Shown piece by piece: positions 22,201 to 32,502 of a stretch of 64,000 nucleotides of DNA. The notes under the pieces are model-generated. The model saw only the letters and a list, made by a program, of their open reading frames with translations, was not told where the DNA came from and did not search any database. How positions within the stretch are numbered: position 1 is the stretch's first letter; each line of letters starts with the position of its first letter. Both the position numbers and the translations under genes were made by a program. Source of the DNA: Endothia cerciana (lineage: Eukaryota; Ascomycota; Sordariomycetes; Diaporthales; Cryphonectriaceae); NCBI GenBank assembly GCA_026119935.1, contig JALRMH010000008.1:620001-684000 (forward strand), read 5' to 3'.

Positions 22201-25200
22201 TGTCAGGCAAGAAAGAGAGTTTGGAGACGTGGTGTGGGCTGCGTGGAAGCGGATGACAGACACGGGCTGCTTCAGGAGCCAGGGGGGCCAGGGCGCCGCG
22301 GCGATGACGAATGCAGCCTCCCGCTGTGGCCACCACTATTCAAGATCTAGAGCTTGCGGCATCGGGTGAGGCTGTGAGGCTACGTGGGATGAGATGGCGA
22401 CCCGGCCCGTGTGCTTGTATGGAGTCCGGCCGTGGACATTGCAGAGGCAGTCGTCGATGCTCTCCTTGCTGGTCCAGACCTTCAGATCTACAGGTCCTTA
22501 TTTTCTTTCTTAAAAAATAAAAAGAGTTAGGGAGAAAAACGACAAGGCGTGCCACTCGTATTTCGGCCAAATTTCCACACGGTCTGTCGCAGCGGGATGG
22601 GCACAGGACCCAGTGGTGGTGGGTGGTCAAAAAGGTGGTGCGGTGGCAGGGAGACGATTCGTGATCAGGGAACCTGCCTCAATCAAGATTTGCAAAGACG
22701 CGCAGTGGGTCCGGCCTGTGGAGGCGAGAACGCAACCCACAGGCCAGCCCACTTTTCATACGGGGGTACCTGGGTACCTCGAGTGGCTGCGCCGGTAGAT
22801 TAAATACTATGCACCGTAGTAGGCGCGGCCATCCTCGCCAAAATGCCCGAAGAGGCTAGACCACGCATTTGAGAGGTGGGAGACGGGGGCCCCCAGCTGG
22901 GGGTCGTTCAATCTGGAACATATACTATGTAGTATACAGGCCGCACGTGAAGCTTGTCGCATCTTAGACATGTGCCGCGCACCGTCCAGCAATCATCTAC
23001 AACGGGCTTCCAGGTCCCATCGCTGCGTGGCACGGGACGCGGTCTGCGTGGCGCCCACCCGGGGGCACCTAACAGTGGCGCCGGGAAGAGGGCCAGGCGG
23101 GCGTGCTGGGCGTGCTACTATCTGCGGCGTGACCAGGCGCATTATACCTGGAAGACGGGGACGACAAGTCTGGTCCCTCTAGCGCCGCCCTGAGGGCTTG
23201 GTGCCAACATCCCATTTCGTCTAGTTTATGAAGCTCCTCTTGACGACGACAGCGTCGGAGGTTGGGGCTGCGCATGAAGCGTCAAGGAGTGGATATGGGA
23301 CTGGGCCGCGACTTTGGATCGTGGCGGAAAAACGGGTCAATTTCGAGAGCAGGGCCGAATTGAACCATCGTGAGACCCCACGGGACGGGCGATCGTCTGG
23401 GGGGGCAAGAAAAACACTCAAAACCAAGGAGGAGCTGAAAGAGGCGATCACAGGTGGGAAGGTTGGTGCAGACTGGGCGATTGGGGGCCCATCTCACGAT
23501 AAGGACATATCCAACGTGGACAATGATGACCTCACCCCCCCCCCCCATTGCGGTTCTAGTGCCCACTGCCCGGCGGAGCGTGAGGCTCAACCGACCTACT
23601 GCGCCAGATGGGACAATGTACACTGCGCATCACATTGATATACCATAGTAGGTTCCCGTTCCTACTACAGTAAGTACGCCGTACAGAGTTTGTTTTATAA
23701 AGAGAGCCACTATATTCCAGACTGACCCCAGCGCCAGATGACATAGCACCATAGCACCATCATTCAGGCCTCGCCAGTGCTATAGTACTATCTATGTACT
23801 AATGTATGTGTTTCTATACTTGGAGGGGCAAAAGATGGGCTCCCGCTTGTGTCGCCGCCACTGCTGCGTGGTTACCCGCTGATCCCTCCACCCCCCCCCC
23901 CCCCGGCCCCTTCTTGCCATACGTGCCATACCTCGTATGTACTATGGTAGAGCTCCTTCCCGCCCTCTTCCGTCACCCATGCCAATTGCCGTTCTCGCGC
24001 AGGTACCGCCGTAACGCGGTACCTCTCAGCCACATTACAGCCTCGCAAGTACTATGTAACCATGTATCTTAACACAGTTCCCCCTCCCCCCGCCCCCCGC
24101 GCGCTACCAACCTTGGGAGATAGAACCCACTATCCCCTTTGGCGGGTGAGCCAGGTCTCTTGCCGAATTTTGCCTGGTCTGCCTGGTCTGCCTGCACAAT
24201 GCTTGCACCACAGAGCACAGCCAATTTATCTCGGCTGTCCGCGACCGGGTTTCCCCTGAGCCCCAGTGGTTCCCCTGAGTTATTGCCCTGTCTGCAGGTG
24301 CCTGTGCCTCCCGCTCTCCCGACCTCCCCTCCCCTGCAGGCTGCTGGGACTGAGTGAAGGCGCTGCTGGGGGAACTGTGAAGAGATAAGAGAATGCTCCC
24401 GTGTTAATTAGATAATTTAAGGGGCTGCTGTAGGCTCAAGGTCAAAGAGCGGGTGCCCGGTGCTGCTGCTCCTCAGCACATTTTACCGCTACCAACTTTC
24501 ACCTCAGGCCCTCTAATCGCTTCCGTCATAGGTACATCCCACCGTCTTTTTGCTGGGGAGCCAGTCCTGCCAGGCCAACCAGAGACCCGACCCAGGACGT
24601 AACCGGGCCTGATCATCTCGAGCGGCCCACCCAGACCATCTCTTTTCTGGCACTGTCTACCACTGGCGTCCGTGCTTCCTGGTCGACTCCGTCTGTTAGC
24701 CGCCCCTCCCCTCCAGTCGCACCCACCCTCCTTTTTATCCCCATCTCCCCCAAGTGCCATCTACTATTTTTTGGGTACTCGACCACGTTTGCCAACCTTC
24801 CTCGACCCTTTTTACTTATTTCTCCTGTTGCACATTACTTTGGTGACAACACACCCTTTTTCCTTCTTTCTTACTTCTTGTTCATCCCATCGTCGTCCTC
24901 CACATCCCCGACGACCATTCCGGGCACCAGGAGTGAGCAGACAGCCCCGGGCTTGTTTGTTGTCTCTTGTCCTCTTTGGATCCCACGTCTTACGGCGTAC
25001 ATCATCGCTATCCACCTTGGCCGTATCCACTGGCCCTCACCTGTCTCGCCTTTTTTGTGTGTGCAATCAGCGGTTCTCAAACTCGACCTGATCTGATCTG
25101 ACCTGACCTTGACTGGCCCGGCCTCCAACCTGCATTACTTGCTGTGGCATCTGGTCGCTGGTTACGTCTGACCTGATCCGGTCTCGTCCTTCGTTTGCTC

Positions 25201-25484
25201 TCAGTTGCTCAACAACCTTCCACCAGACGCAACACAACCTCGTGGGGGTACCCAATCCGAACCCCTCAAAACCTCCTCTCGATCGAGCGATTCCGGGCCT
25301 ATCCCCGAACAGATCGATCCGGACACAAGGAAACCTCCGCTCAACCTCCACAGAACCGCTCGTGCACTGGTCGCCTGGAGTCGTGCTTAGACCCCTGGTA
25401 CGAGAGGAGGATAGTACCTAGTATAGCAGGGTCGGTCAACCTCCAGAAACACTTACACGGGCGAGGAGTCACAAAGACGGCCGG
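16202..25484. other. Nine-kilobase gene-poor stretch with homopolymer tracts
   Basis: No frame here shows a known domain, a plausible exon chain or protein-like composition; the longer minus frame at 18877-19464 is Arg/Pro/Ser-rich and looks like chance. GC content stays high, so this is not RIP-degraded repeat. Long mononucleotide runs stand out: T17 at 16721-16737, C15 at 17838-17852, G12 at 20862-20873, C12 at 23535-23546 and C14 at 23891-23904. The last 800 bases are CT-rich and look like promoter and leader of the glycosyltransferase gene. Confidence 0.5.
25084..25115 (+). repeat. Short CTGAT/CTGAC tandem run in the 5' flank
   Basis: Five-base units (CTGAT, CTGAC) repeat about five times, with a further copy near 25168-25178. 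It lies about 370-400 bases upstream of the glycosyltransferase ATG and could be in its leader. Confidence 0.55.
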
Positions 25485-27176
25485 ATGAACTCACCAATCT
25501 CCCTCTCTCCAAAAGACCTCAAAATCATGGGTGCCAGAATGCCCCCTCCGCATCGTTTCCTCAACATGCGGAGTCCCTTCTCCCGAGCAGTCCTGCTCGC
25601 CGGCTTTGTTATCGCCATGGTCGTCTTGACCATGAAGGCCAACACCTACGATGTGCGGACCGCCGTCCTCAAGGCAACGACCACTGCCAAGCAGGCAATA
25701 ACGGCACAGCGGCCCCTGGACCCCTCCAGCGAGGTCCACGGCCTCGACTCGGAGAACTACTGGCCCAGCGTGCCGTCCAACACCTCCGCCCTGATGAACT
25801 GCAACTATGACACGCAGCACCTCAAGAAGCTGCAGGACAAGTACGAGCTTGGCGAGCAGTTCGAGTACTTCAAGCGCTACGTCCAGCCCTCGCGCCAGGA
25901 CATCGACAGACAGAGGATGACCAAGCTGGACCAGTTCTTCCTCCCCAACACCGCCAAGACGGTCGATCTCGGCAAGAAGAACCTGAACGAGCAGTGCCCC
26001 GAGCCTCTGGTCGTCCCTGTTCCCAAGTCCCCTGCCCCTGATACTGCGAACCTGACCGACTTCATCTTCGGTGTTTCCACAACCTACCAGCGTTTCACCG
26101 ATGGCGAGACGAGCCCCATCGACGACTGGACCTACTGGCTGACCGACAGCCATGGCAACACGAACGGGGGAAAGCTCGTGCTTCTGTTGCTTGACGCCAC
26201 GGACGACGAGCTGTACGACGCGTGGGACCGGCTGCACAAGGTCGGGATTGATGCCGATGTGTTCCACTCGGACAGCTCCTTGGAGATGGCTGTCCGCTAC
26301 CTGACACTGGTACCAACACTGTATAACCACCGCGAGCGGCCCAACAAGAAGTGGCTGGTCCTGTGCGATGACGACACCTTCTTCCCGTCCCCCAATGCAC
26401 TCGTTGAGGCGATTTCTGCCTACGACCCAACCAAGCCCCTGTATATCGGCACCTTTTCTGAGAACATCGCCCAGATCGAGCGCCACGGTTCGCAGGCGTA
26501 TGGTGGTGCCGGCGTCTTCATCAGCATGCCCGTGGGCGAGATGGTCACCGAGCTCTACGACCAGTGCAAGTCCTCGCAGAAGCTTCAGGAGGCCGACACC
26601 GGCTACGGGCCCCAGGGAGACATCCTGCTGCGCAAGTGCATCTACGAGAACAGTGACGTGCGACTGAGCCTCCAGAACGACCTGTGGCAACTCGACATCT
26701 ACGACGACCCCTCCGGCTTTTACGAGAGCGGCATCAAGCCTCTTTCGCTGCACCACTTCCACGGCGGTGCTTACCACATTGCTTATCCTTTCCAATACAC
26801 GAAGCTCGCCCACATCTGCGGCGAGGACTGCTTCATGCAGCGTTTCATGACCCAAGATGACTTCGTCCTGTCCACCGGCTACAGCATTGCCCAGTACCCT
26901 GAGGGCGCTGACTATAACTGGGATCAGTTCGAGAGGACCTTCAACCCCACCGACGACAAGAACTGGCTCCTGGACCACGCATTTGGACCCCAGCGCGGAT
27001 CGCTTCTCAGGACCGGGGAGAAGATCGCTTGGGAGCTGAAGTCGGCCTCCCTGAACGATGACAACACCGTCTCGCAAGTGTACGTGCGCAAGGCGAAGGA
27101 CCCACGGTGGGTAGATGCCGAAGGCTGGCCGATGAGCCAAGTCGACGGTGTCATCGAGCTCGTATGGCTGCCATGA
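25485..27176 (+). CDS. Fringe-like glycosyltransferase (GT31-type), type II membrane protein
   Basis: A single exon of 563 residues. Another in-frame ATG at 25527 would remove 14 residues; the first is kept because nothing excludes it. After a short basic N-terminus there is one hydrophobic segment (about residues 33-50, VLLAGFVIAMVVLTM), typical of a Golgi signal anchor, then a stem and a lumenal catalytic domain. LVLCDDDTFF (about 290-299) holds the Asp-x-Asp metal and sugar-nucleotide site, and GGAGVFIS (about 342) and LHHFHGG (about 425) are further blocks shared with Fringe and related beta-1,3-glycosyltransferases. Filamentous ascomycetes have families of such proteins with unknown acceptors. 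The role would be transfer of a sugar from a nucleotide donor in the Golgi; donor and acceptor cannot be told from the sequence. The minus strand of this gene is also open over most of its length, which is a codon-bias effect of a GC-rich gene. Confidence 0.88.
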   Translation: MNSPISLSPKDLKIMGARMPPPHRFLNMRSPFSRAVLLAGFVIAMVVLTMKANTYDVRTAVLKATTTAKQAITAQRPLDPSSEVHGLDSENYWPSVPSNTSALMNCNYDTQHLKKLQDKYELGEQFEYFKRYVQPSRQDIDRQRMTKLDQFFLPNTAKTVDLGKKNLNEQCPEPLVVPVPKSPAPDTANLTDFIFGVSTTYQRFTDGETSPIDDWTYWLTDSHGNTNGGKLVLLLLDATDDELYDAWDRLHKVGIDADVFHSDSSLEMAVRYLTLVPTLYNHRERPNKKWLVLCDDDTFFPSPNALVEAISAYDPTKPLYIGTFSENIAQIERHGSQAYGGAGVFISMPVGEMVTELYDQCKSSQKLQEADTGYGPQGDILLRKCIYENSDVRLSLQNDLWQLDIYDDPSGFYESGIKPLSLHHFHGGAYHIAYPFQYTKLAHICGEDCFMQRFMTQDDFVLSTGYSIAQYPEGADYNWDQFERTFNPTDDKNWLLDHAFGPQRGSLLRTGEKIAWELKSASLNDDNTVSQVYVRKAKDPRWVDAEGWPMSQVDGVIELVWLP

Positions 27177-28829
27177 AGGCCGTGAGTCGTGGATGTTTCC
27201 GGCATCATCCTACCACGCCACGCTTCCTCGCGGGCATCTAGTATGCTTAGGCGAGGAGTCGATCTGGGATGCGCGGAGGGCTGTTGTTTCACACACCTGG
27301 GCGTTCGGAGATTCTTGGAGTCAGAGGCTGGGAAACTAGGAGATCAGCTTCCGGCGCTCCATCCTGAGCCTAACCCCGCCACCGCCGCCGCAGCCGCACC
27401 AGATTCAGCGCGCTTTGAACATAGGCTAGACCCTACCGGGTCAGCCACGGACCGACGGACTGGCGACAGCACGCCATTTCACGAGCCATCCCAAGCCGAT
27501 TACTAAAATGCGCACGCATACTGCGTCTGTACACAATTCCCCCGCGTCGAGCCTGGCTGTCGACACTGGGACTTCGCTTCTACGCCTCCCCCATTGTGGA
27601 CCTACTACGCAAACAGTCGTCTGCAAATTTTTCTCTATTGACGATCCCTCCATATCTCCACGGCGAATGATAATGCCTAATTCTCAATGGGATCAGTTCG
27701 GGTGCGCCCTGCACCCAAGGACCCAGGACACGACAACTCGACAACGATTATTTACAACGCTCGATACACAGATTTGCATTGCATATGGCGGTTGGGGAGA
27801 CAATTGCCTACGGCGTTCTGGGTTACATGCGGCGCCACCTTCGCATACACCTACCAGAGGTGCTTCATACGCCCACATCATTCCAGGCGTTGAGGGTTTT
27901 ATATACCACAACATTCCTTCCGATTTCACTAGTTCATTGGAGATCGTCTGGGATAGACTTCACCGAGGAGCATTTTGATCTACTTCGAGCACGAGAGACC
28001 GGCTCAGTCTCACGGGGTGTTTACGGGTCGCTGATTGGCGCTTTTTGTGTAGCAGGCTTTGGATCATGCAGAAGGGATTCCTGGACACACACCAATAGGC
28101 TCCACAAGTTGAGCGGAGGCTCTGTTTGGATGATTGTATATACCTGGCTGATTTCCAGGACGTCTTGATGGATTAGATATTAGACGGATGATCAATCCAA
28201 CCATGTTCGAATTATTTGATCGTGTCCCAAGTAAAAAGCCCTCAAGAGCGGCTAGGTCGTCGAGTAGATGATGGTGAGTAGAGAGGCTGCGTCCAGGTCC
28301 TCTTCAGCCGTGCTGATAGTAGACGCTCGTATCTGAAATAAAGTCTGTTTCCGGCAGGATCGAGACGTATGTCGTCTTTCTGGATTCCGCGGTGCCGAAG
28401 CTATCGCGGAAGGCCGCCCGCAAGCGATGGGGCTGCGCGTCCAGCCGGAGACTGGATCCGGGACCCATCAACAAAGAGAGCCGGGAGGACCAGGCCCTCC
28501 GGAGCACCCAAGTAAGCCCCGTCCGCCTATCCAGCTCCGGCCTCCTCCAGGTAGCAGCATGCTAGACCGGGCCGCCGTCATAGGGTTCTTAGACCGGGGT
28601 TTCCGAAAAGTACGTGATTATCGACCAGCGATGCAGTGTCAAGTGTACGGAAAGCCTTCTCCCCCCCGGGGCACCCCAAAAGGAAGAAGAAAAGGGTGGG
28701 GGGGGGGGGGGGAAAGACAAATGATCCCGGCCTCAGCTGTTATCCTCCCGGAGGGATCTGACGGCGGCGGCGACGGGAGACCAACCGCCGCTGCCAAGTC
28801 CGCGGAGGCCTATATTGTGGCTTCATCTT

Positions 28830-28857
28830 CACACACACACACACACACACACACACA
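28830..28857 (+). repeat. (CA)14 microsatellite
   Basis: Fourteen uninterrupted CA units. Confidence 0.95.
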
Positions 28858-29162
28858 GCCTGCGATAGGACCTTTCTAACCAATCAGCCACGCACCGGGA
28901 GGAGGAAAAAAAAGAAAACCACCAAAAAAACTAACCAAAAACAGACCAAGTACTATATGTTGTGTATCCCCTCTTCCCTCCCCCCCCCTCCCCCTCTCCC
29001 TTCATGGTGACGCTGCTATCTTCGCCATGCATGTAGGCCTAATTAATCTCCGGCGCCTAATCAAAGAAGATACTACTGCCAATTTCCCCCCCGCCCCCGC
29101 CTCTCGGGGAGGCGCCACACGAATGCCACCATCCCGGATGGAATTGAGCGTCGGGCGACGGA

Positions 29163-29221
29163 AGACAGAGGAGGAGAGAGGAGAGAGGGGAAGGGAAGAA
29201 GGAGAGAAAGAAAGGAAGAAA
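29163..29221 (+). repeat. Polypurine (GA-rich) tract of about 58 nt
   Basis: An almost uninterrupted run of G and A. A C/T-only run lies 170 bases to the left (28968-29001). Confidence 0.85.
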
Positions 29222-29740
29222 CCTCCTAGCGCCGGTGGTACAGTCTGACTGCGCCTGCGGGCGGAACCAAGGGCTGGAACGGGGCGCCACGTCGGGCGGC
29301 GTGCCTCAATACAAGCCTCAACTCTGGTTGGTACTACAATGTAATTTGTATTATCGTCCGGCGAGTCAAGTAAGATTTGTACAACACAATAACGTGGCTG
29401 CAATCATGCACGCGGCCGGAAGGAGTTTCTTGGTGTCATAATAGCGGGAATGCGACCGGCGTGGAGTGGCTAGGTTTACCAAAGACTCGAGAGCCCGAGA
29501 GCGAGACCCAGATCGAGGTCGAAGAACGGAACATAGGAAACTGGAGATGTAACAAATAACCCCAATTCTGCAGTTTAACAGGTGCACAGGTATCGCCCAA
29601 CGCCATCCCAACACCATGACAGTGTAGTCCCGACTCGACCACCACCAATGTGGGCACTGCCGGCTGCTCACTGGCGATTCCTCCGGCATGTCATGCCATG
29701 CCACCAAACCTCAGCCCCATCGACAGTCCTACAAGCTCGC

Positions 29741-31605
29741 TCACGATGAGTGGCCGCCTCTGGAGTCTCCAACGCCAGGTTTAGCAACCCCGTCGTCCAC
29801 ATAAGCAGGCGGCTGCTCATGAGCACCATCCGCAGCACCGGATGCCATCTCCGAGTAACCGGGTGGCGCACCGGCCATGCTATTTCTTCCCTGTCTGGCC
29901 ATCTCCTCCTCCATCTCCCTGCGCTCCCTCTCCTCTCGCTCACGACCCATTCTCGCCTCATCTGCAGCCTCAGCAGCTTTAGCGCGCGCGGTAGGCGTCT
30001 CCCTCGATGCCGCAGCCGTGGGTGATACCGCTCGTCCTCCGATATTCATGGCCGCTACCCCAGTGGTGGCACCGGCAACGCTTCCATCGGTCGGGCGCTT
30101 CGGATTATATGGAGGCCTCTCGCCCGCCCTGTCAAAGACGGGATCGTACCCTGACGGGTACCCAGCCGGTGCGTTCCCCGTGCCGTAGGTACTGTTTGGA
30201 TCTGGCCCCATCTGGTTTGCCCAAGTGCCGCCCTGCTGTTGGCCGTGCCAGCCCTGTGCACCCTTGATAGTGTCGAAGAGCGGCTGGACAAGGTTGACCC
30301 AGCTCTCCTTTCCCGGCACGCGGGGCACCTCACCATTGAGGATCTGCTGTACCGAGACTGTACCCCCGTAGAAGGCGGCGTTGGCCTCTTTTCTCTCCGT
30401 AACGATCGTGCCGTCGACCTGGACACCGGCGTAGAGACCGCGAGATTTAACGTAAGAGTAGGTCGGCTGCTTGATTGCGGCCTTGAAGGCCGAGGGCTTG
30501 CGCTCCTTGCCAGCCTGGGGACGCTCGGCAGCCCCGGCGGCTGTGGCTCGTTGCTGGTCGACCGTCTCCCCTCCCTTCTCAGAGGTGGGCTCGTGCACCG
30601 TCGGCACGCCGGCGCCCTCATCGCGAGTTCTGTAGTCAGCCATTATCGGTGTGGTCGGCTTACCATCCGCCTCCCTGACGGTCTCACTAGGTTCAGGGGA
30701 ATTTGTCCCCTTTCCCTTTTCCTTGCCCTGCGGGGCGGCAAAGTCAACACTACCGCCGGCGCCCCACGGGCCCGCAACAACAGCCAGATCCGACCCGAGC
30801 GACATCCTCGTCTTGGTGAAGGCCTCGAGCGCCTCCCGGGTATTTATGACCACGACACAATCGTAGATGTCGATGCCCATCATGAGGCCCGCACCCACGC
30901 TGTGCACCTGGATCCCCGAGGGCGGCGACCAGCTGCCGTCGGGAAGACGGGCGACAAGGATACCGGAGCCCGTCGCGCCGGAGATGTGGAAGCCCGCGCG
31001 GGCCGTGGTGAAGATTGCCAGAGCGACAGCCTTGTTGATAACCTTGGAGGGGATGGTGAGGAGGGTGCGATTCTTTTTCGGCTTGGCGGGGGCGGTGGTG
31101 GGCTTGCCCTCTGCGTCAGTGATGGGTGCCTCGACCGTTTCGGGGGCTTGGGCGTCGGTATAGATGCCGTCCTCTGTAGTGTTTTGTTAACCCTGCACTG
31201 GAACGAGTACGAGCAAGAACTGGACTTACTGCAAAATGCCCTCAGTATCCTGCTTGCCTTCTCGACCTCCTTGTCCATCGTGCTGGGCAGGAACGCCTCC
31301 GAGCCCAGCTTGTTCGCCAGCGCGTTGAAGGGCACCGCGGCCTTGCTGCCCATGGCGGCGAAGCGCTGGCCCCAGCCGGCCTTCTTCTGTGAGCCATCAT
31401 CGTCGGGAGGTGGTGGCTGGTGGGGTGTCTGCTGCTGGTGCTGCTGGGTGGAAGCAGGGGGAGAGGGGTAACCGTAGAGATCGGACTGGGGCTCTGGGAT
31501 GGGATACTCATTGGGGTGCATCGCCAGGCCGTTGTGACCCGGTGGAGGTCCCGGGGGAGGAGGAGGGTAGTCCTCCCCCTGTGGGAATTGCTTCTTGTCT
31601 GTCAT
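29741..31605 (-). CDS. SYLF-domain (Ysc84/SH3YL1-type) protein
   Basis: Two exons: 31605-31230 and 31173-29741. The 56-nt intron (31229-31174) is GTAAGT...CTACAG and joins RILRAFC to KDGIYTD; 602 residues. A Pro/Gln-rich N-terminus (PPPPPGPPPG, PPPPDDD) is followed by the SYLF domain (DUF500), from MDKEVEKASRILRAFC (about residue 110) through IPSKVINKAVALAIF and GSGILVARLPDGSWSPPSGI to YSYVKSRGLYAGVQVDGT (about 390). A charged C-terminal segment (EREERERREMEEEMARQ) and PPGY/PPAY motifs end the protein. SYLF domains bind phosphoinositides, and yeast Ysc84 binds actin at endocytic sites. Here there is no SH3 domain. A disordered insert of about 90 residues splits the SYLF domain between GPWGAGG and PTYSY. 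The likely role is at the plasma membrane or endocytic actin; the Pro-rich ends suggest SH3 or WW partners. Confidence 0.88.
31174..31229 (-). other. Intron of the SYLF gene
   Basis: GTAAGT donor and TACAG acceptor, 56 nt, phase 1. Confidence 0.85.
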
Positions 31606-32502
31606 TGACGGTTTTCAGCTCGACCTCTCGAGCTCGCACGTGTGAAGTTGAGCAGGGGCAGTGATAACGATGGTCACGCGGGTTGTCGAGCGGCGACAGA
31701 ATCACAAGTGGTAGTAGTGGTGATGGTGATGGTGATGGTGATGGAGAAGGACCAGTCAAGCTCGTCACCCAAGGGCAGCGAGGTTGTTATTTAAAGTTCT
31801 ATCTTTGAGCGCCTGGATCGCCTGATACGCGCAAGTCGAGCTTGGCCCTGCGGCTTGGAAAGGCAATGACGCTGCTACGGCAGCTACCATAGTACGCGTA
31901 TCACCCGTATGGCCAAGAATCGAGGAAACAGGCCAAGAAGAGGAGGCCCCCAGCTGAGAGGGTTCGTCGAGCACTGACATCACCCCTGTGGCTTAGAGGG
32001 CGTGAGGCAGTGAGGAGGCAGCCTGGTGATGATTGGGTGCCACCAGTGGGCGACCCCGCCGTGGCGGGAGCTTCCAGTTTTCCGGGAGCGAGGCAAGCAA
32101 GGTCTGGGCCTATCCCGCCAGTGCGTTTAGTTTAGCACGGGTCCTTGAAAGCTTCGCTCTCGCTCCTCGTGTAAGGCCACAAGGCCCTAACGTCAGGAGT
32201 GAGGGTATGAATTCTTGACAGAGCCCCGCGGACATCCTCGTGTCTGCGACTCATGATCTGTTGGCTTCCAGGAGCAGATGCAATGAGGGTTGAAAGCGGA
32301 CCTGGTAAATACGACGATCTCTACACACACGGCTGAAGAGAGCTGTCCCGATCAAAGTGCCCCCTTGCGAAGATGTTCGAGCAGCTCTGGCGACGAAGAA
32401 AAGAAACACGACCCAAACAGTGACAACCAGGAACGACGCCTTCCTGCCCATCATGACCAAGACGAAACACGACTCACAGCATCAGTGACTCACCTACCCT
32501 GC
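31606..32502. other. Intergenic between P450 3' end and SYLF 5' end
   Basis: No gene. It includes a trinucleotide/hexanucleotide repeat at 31710-31744 in the probable promoter or leader of the SYLF gene. Confidence 0.5.
31710..31744 (+). repeat. GTA/GGTGAT microsatellite
   Basis: Units of GGTGAT repeat four times after GTAGTA, about 105-140 bases upstream of the SYLF start codon. Confidence 0.85.

Larger units (their letters stand above)
27177..29740. other. Intergenic, low-complexity tracts, no supported gene
   Basis: The frame at 27508-27978 (156 codons) has no motif and I do not call it. The stretch contains G15 at 28698-28712, a CA repeat at 28830-28857, a pyrimidine tract at 28968-29001 and a long purine tract at 29163-29221. 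Confidence 0.45.

Noticed and set aside
25491..27140. Minus-strand frame of 549 codons opposite the glycosyltransferase.
   Set aside because: It is a shadow of a GC-rich gene with strong codon bias; the composition is Val/Leu/Gly/Arg-heavy and has no domain.
30239..31471. Plus-strand frame of 410 codons opposite the SYLF gene.
   Set aside because: The minus strand has the SYLF motifs and a proper intron; the plus frame crosses that intron and has no motif.
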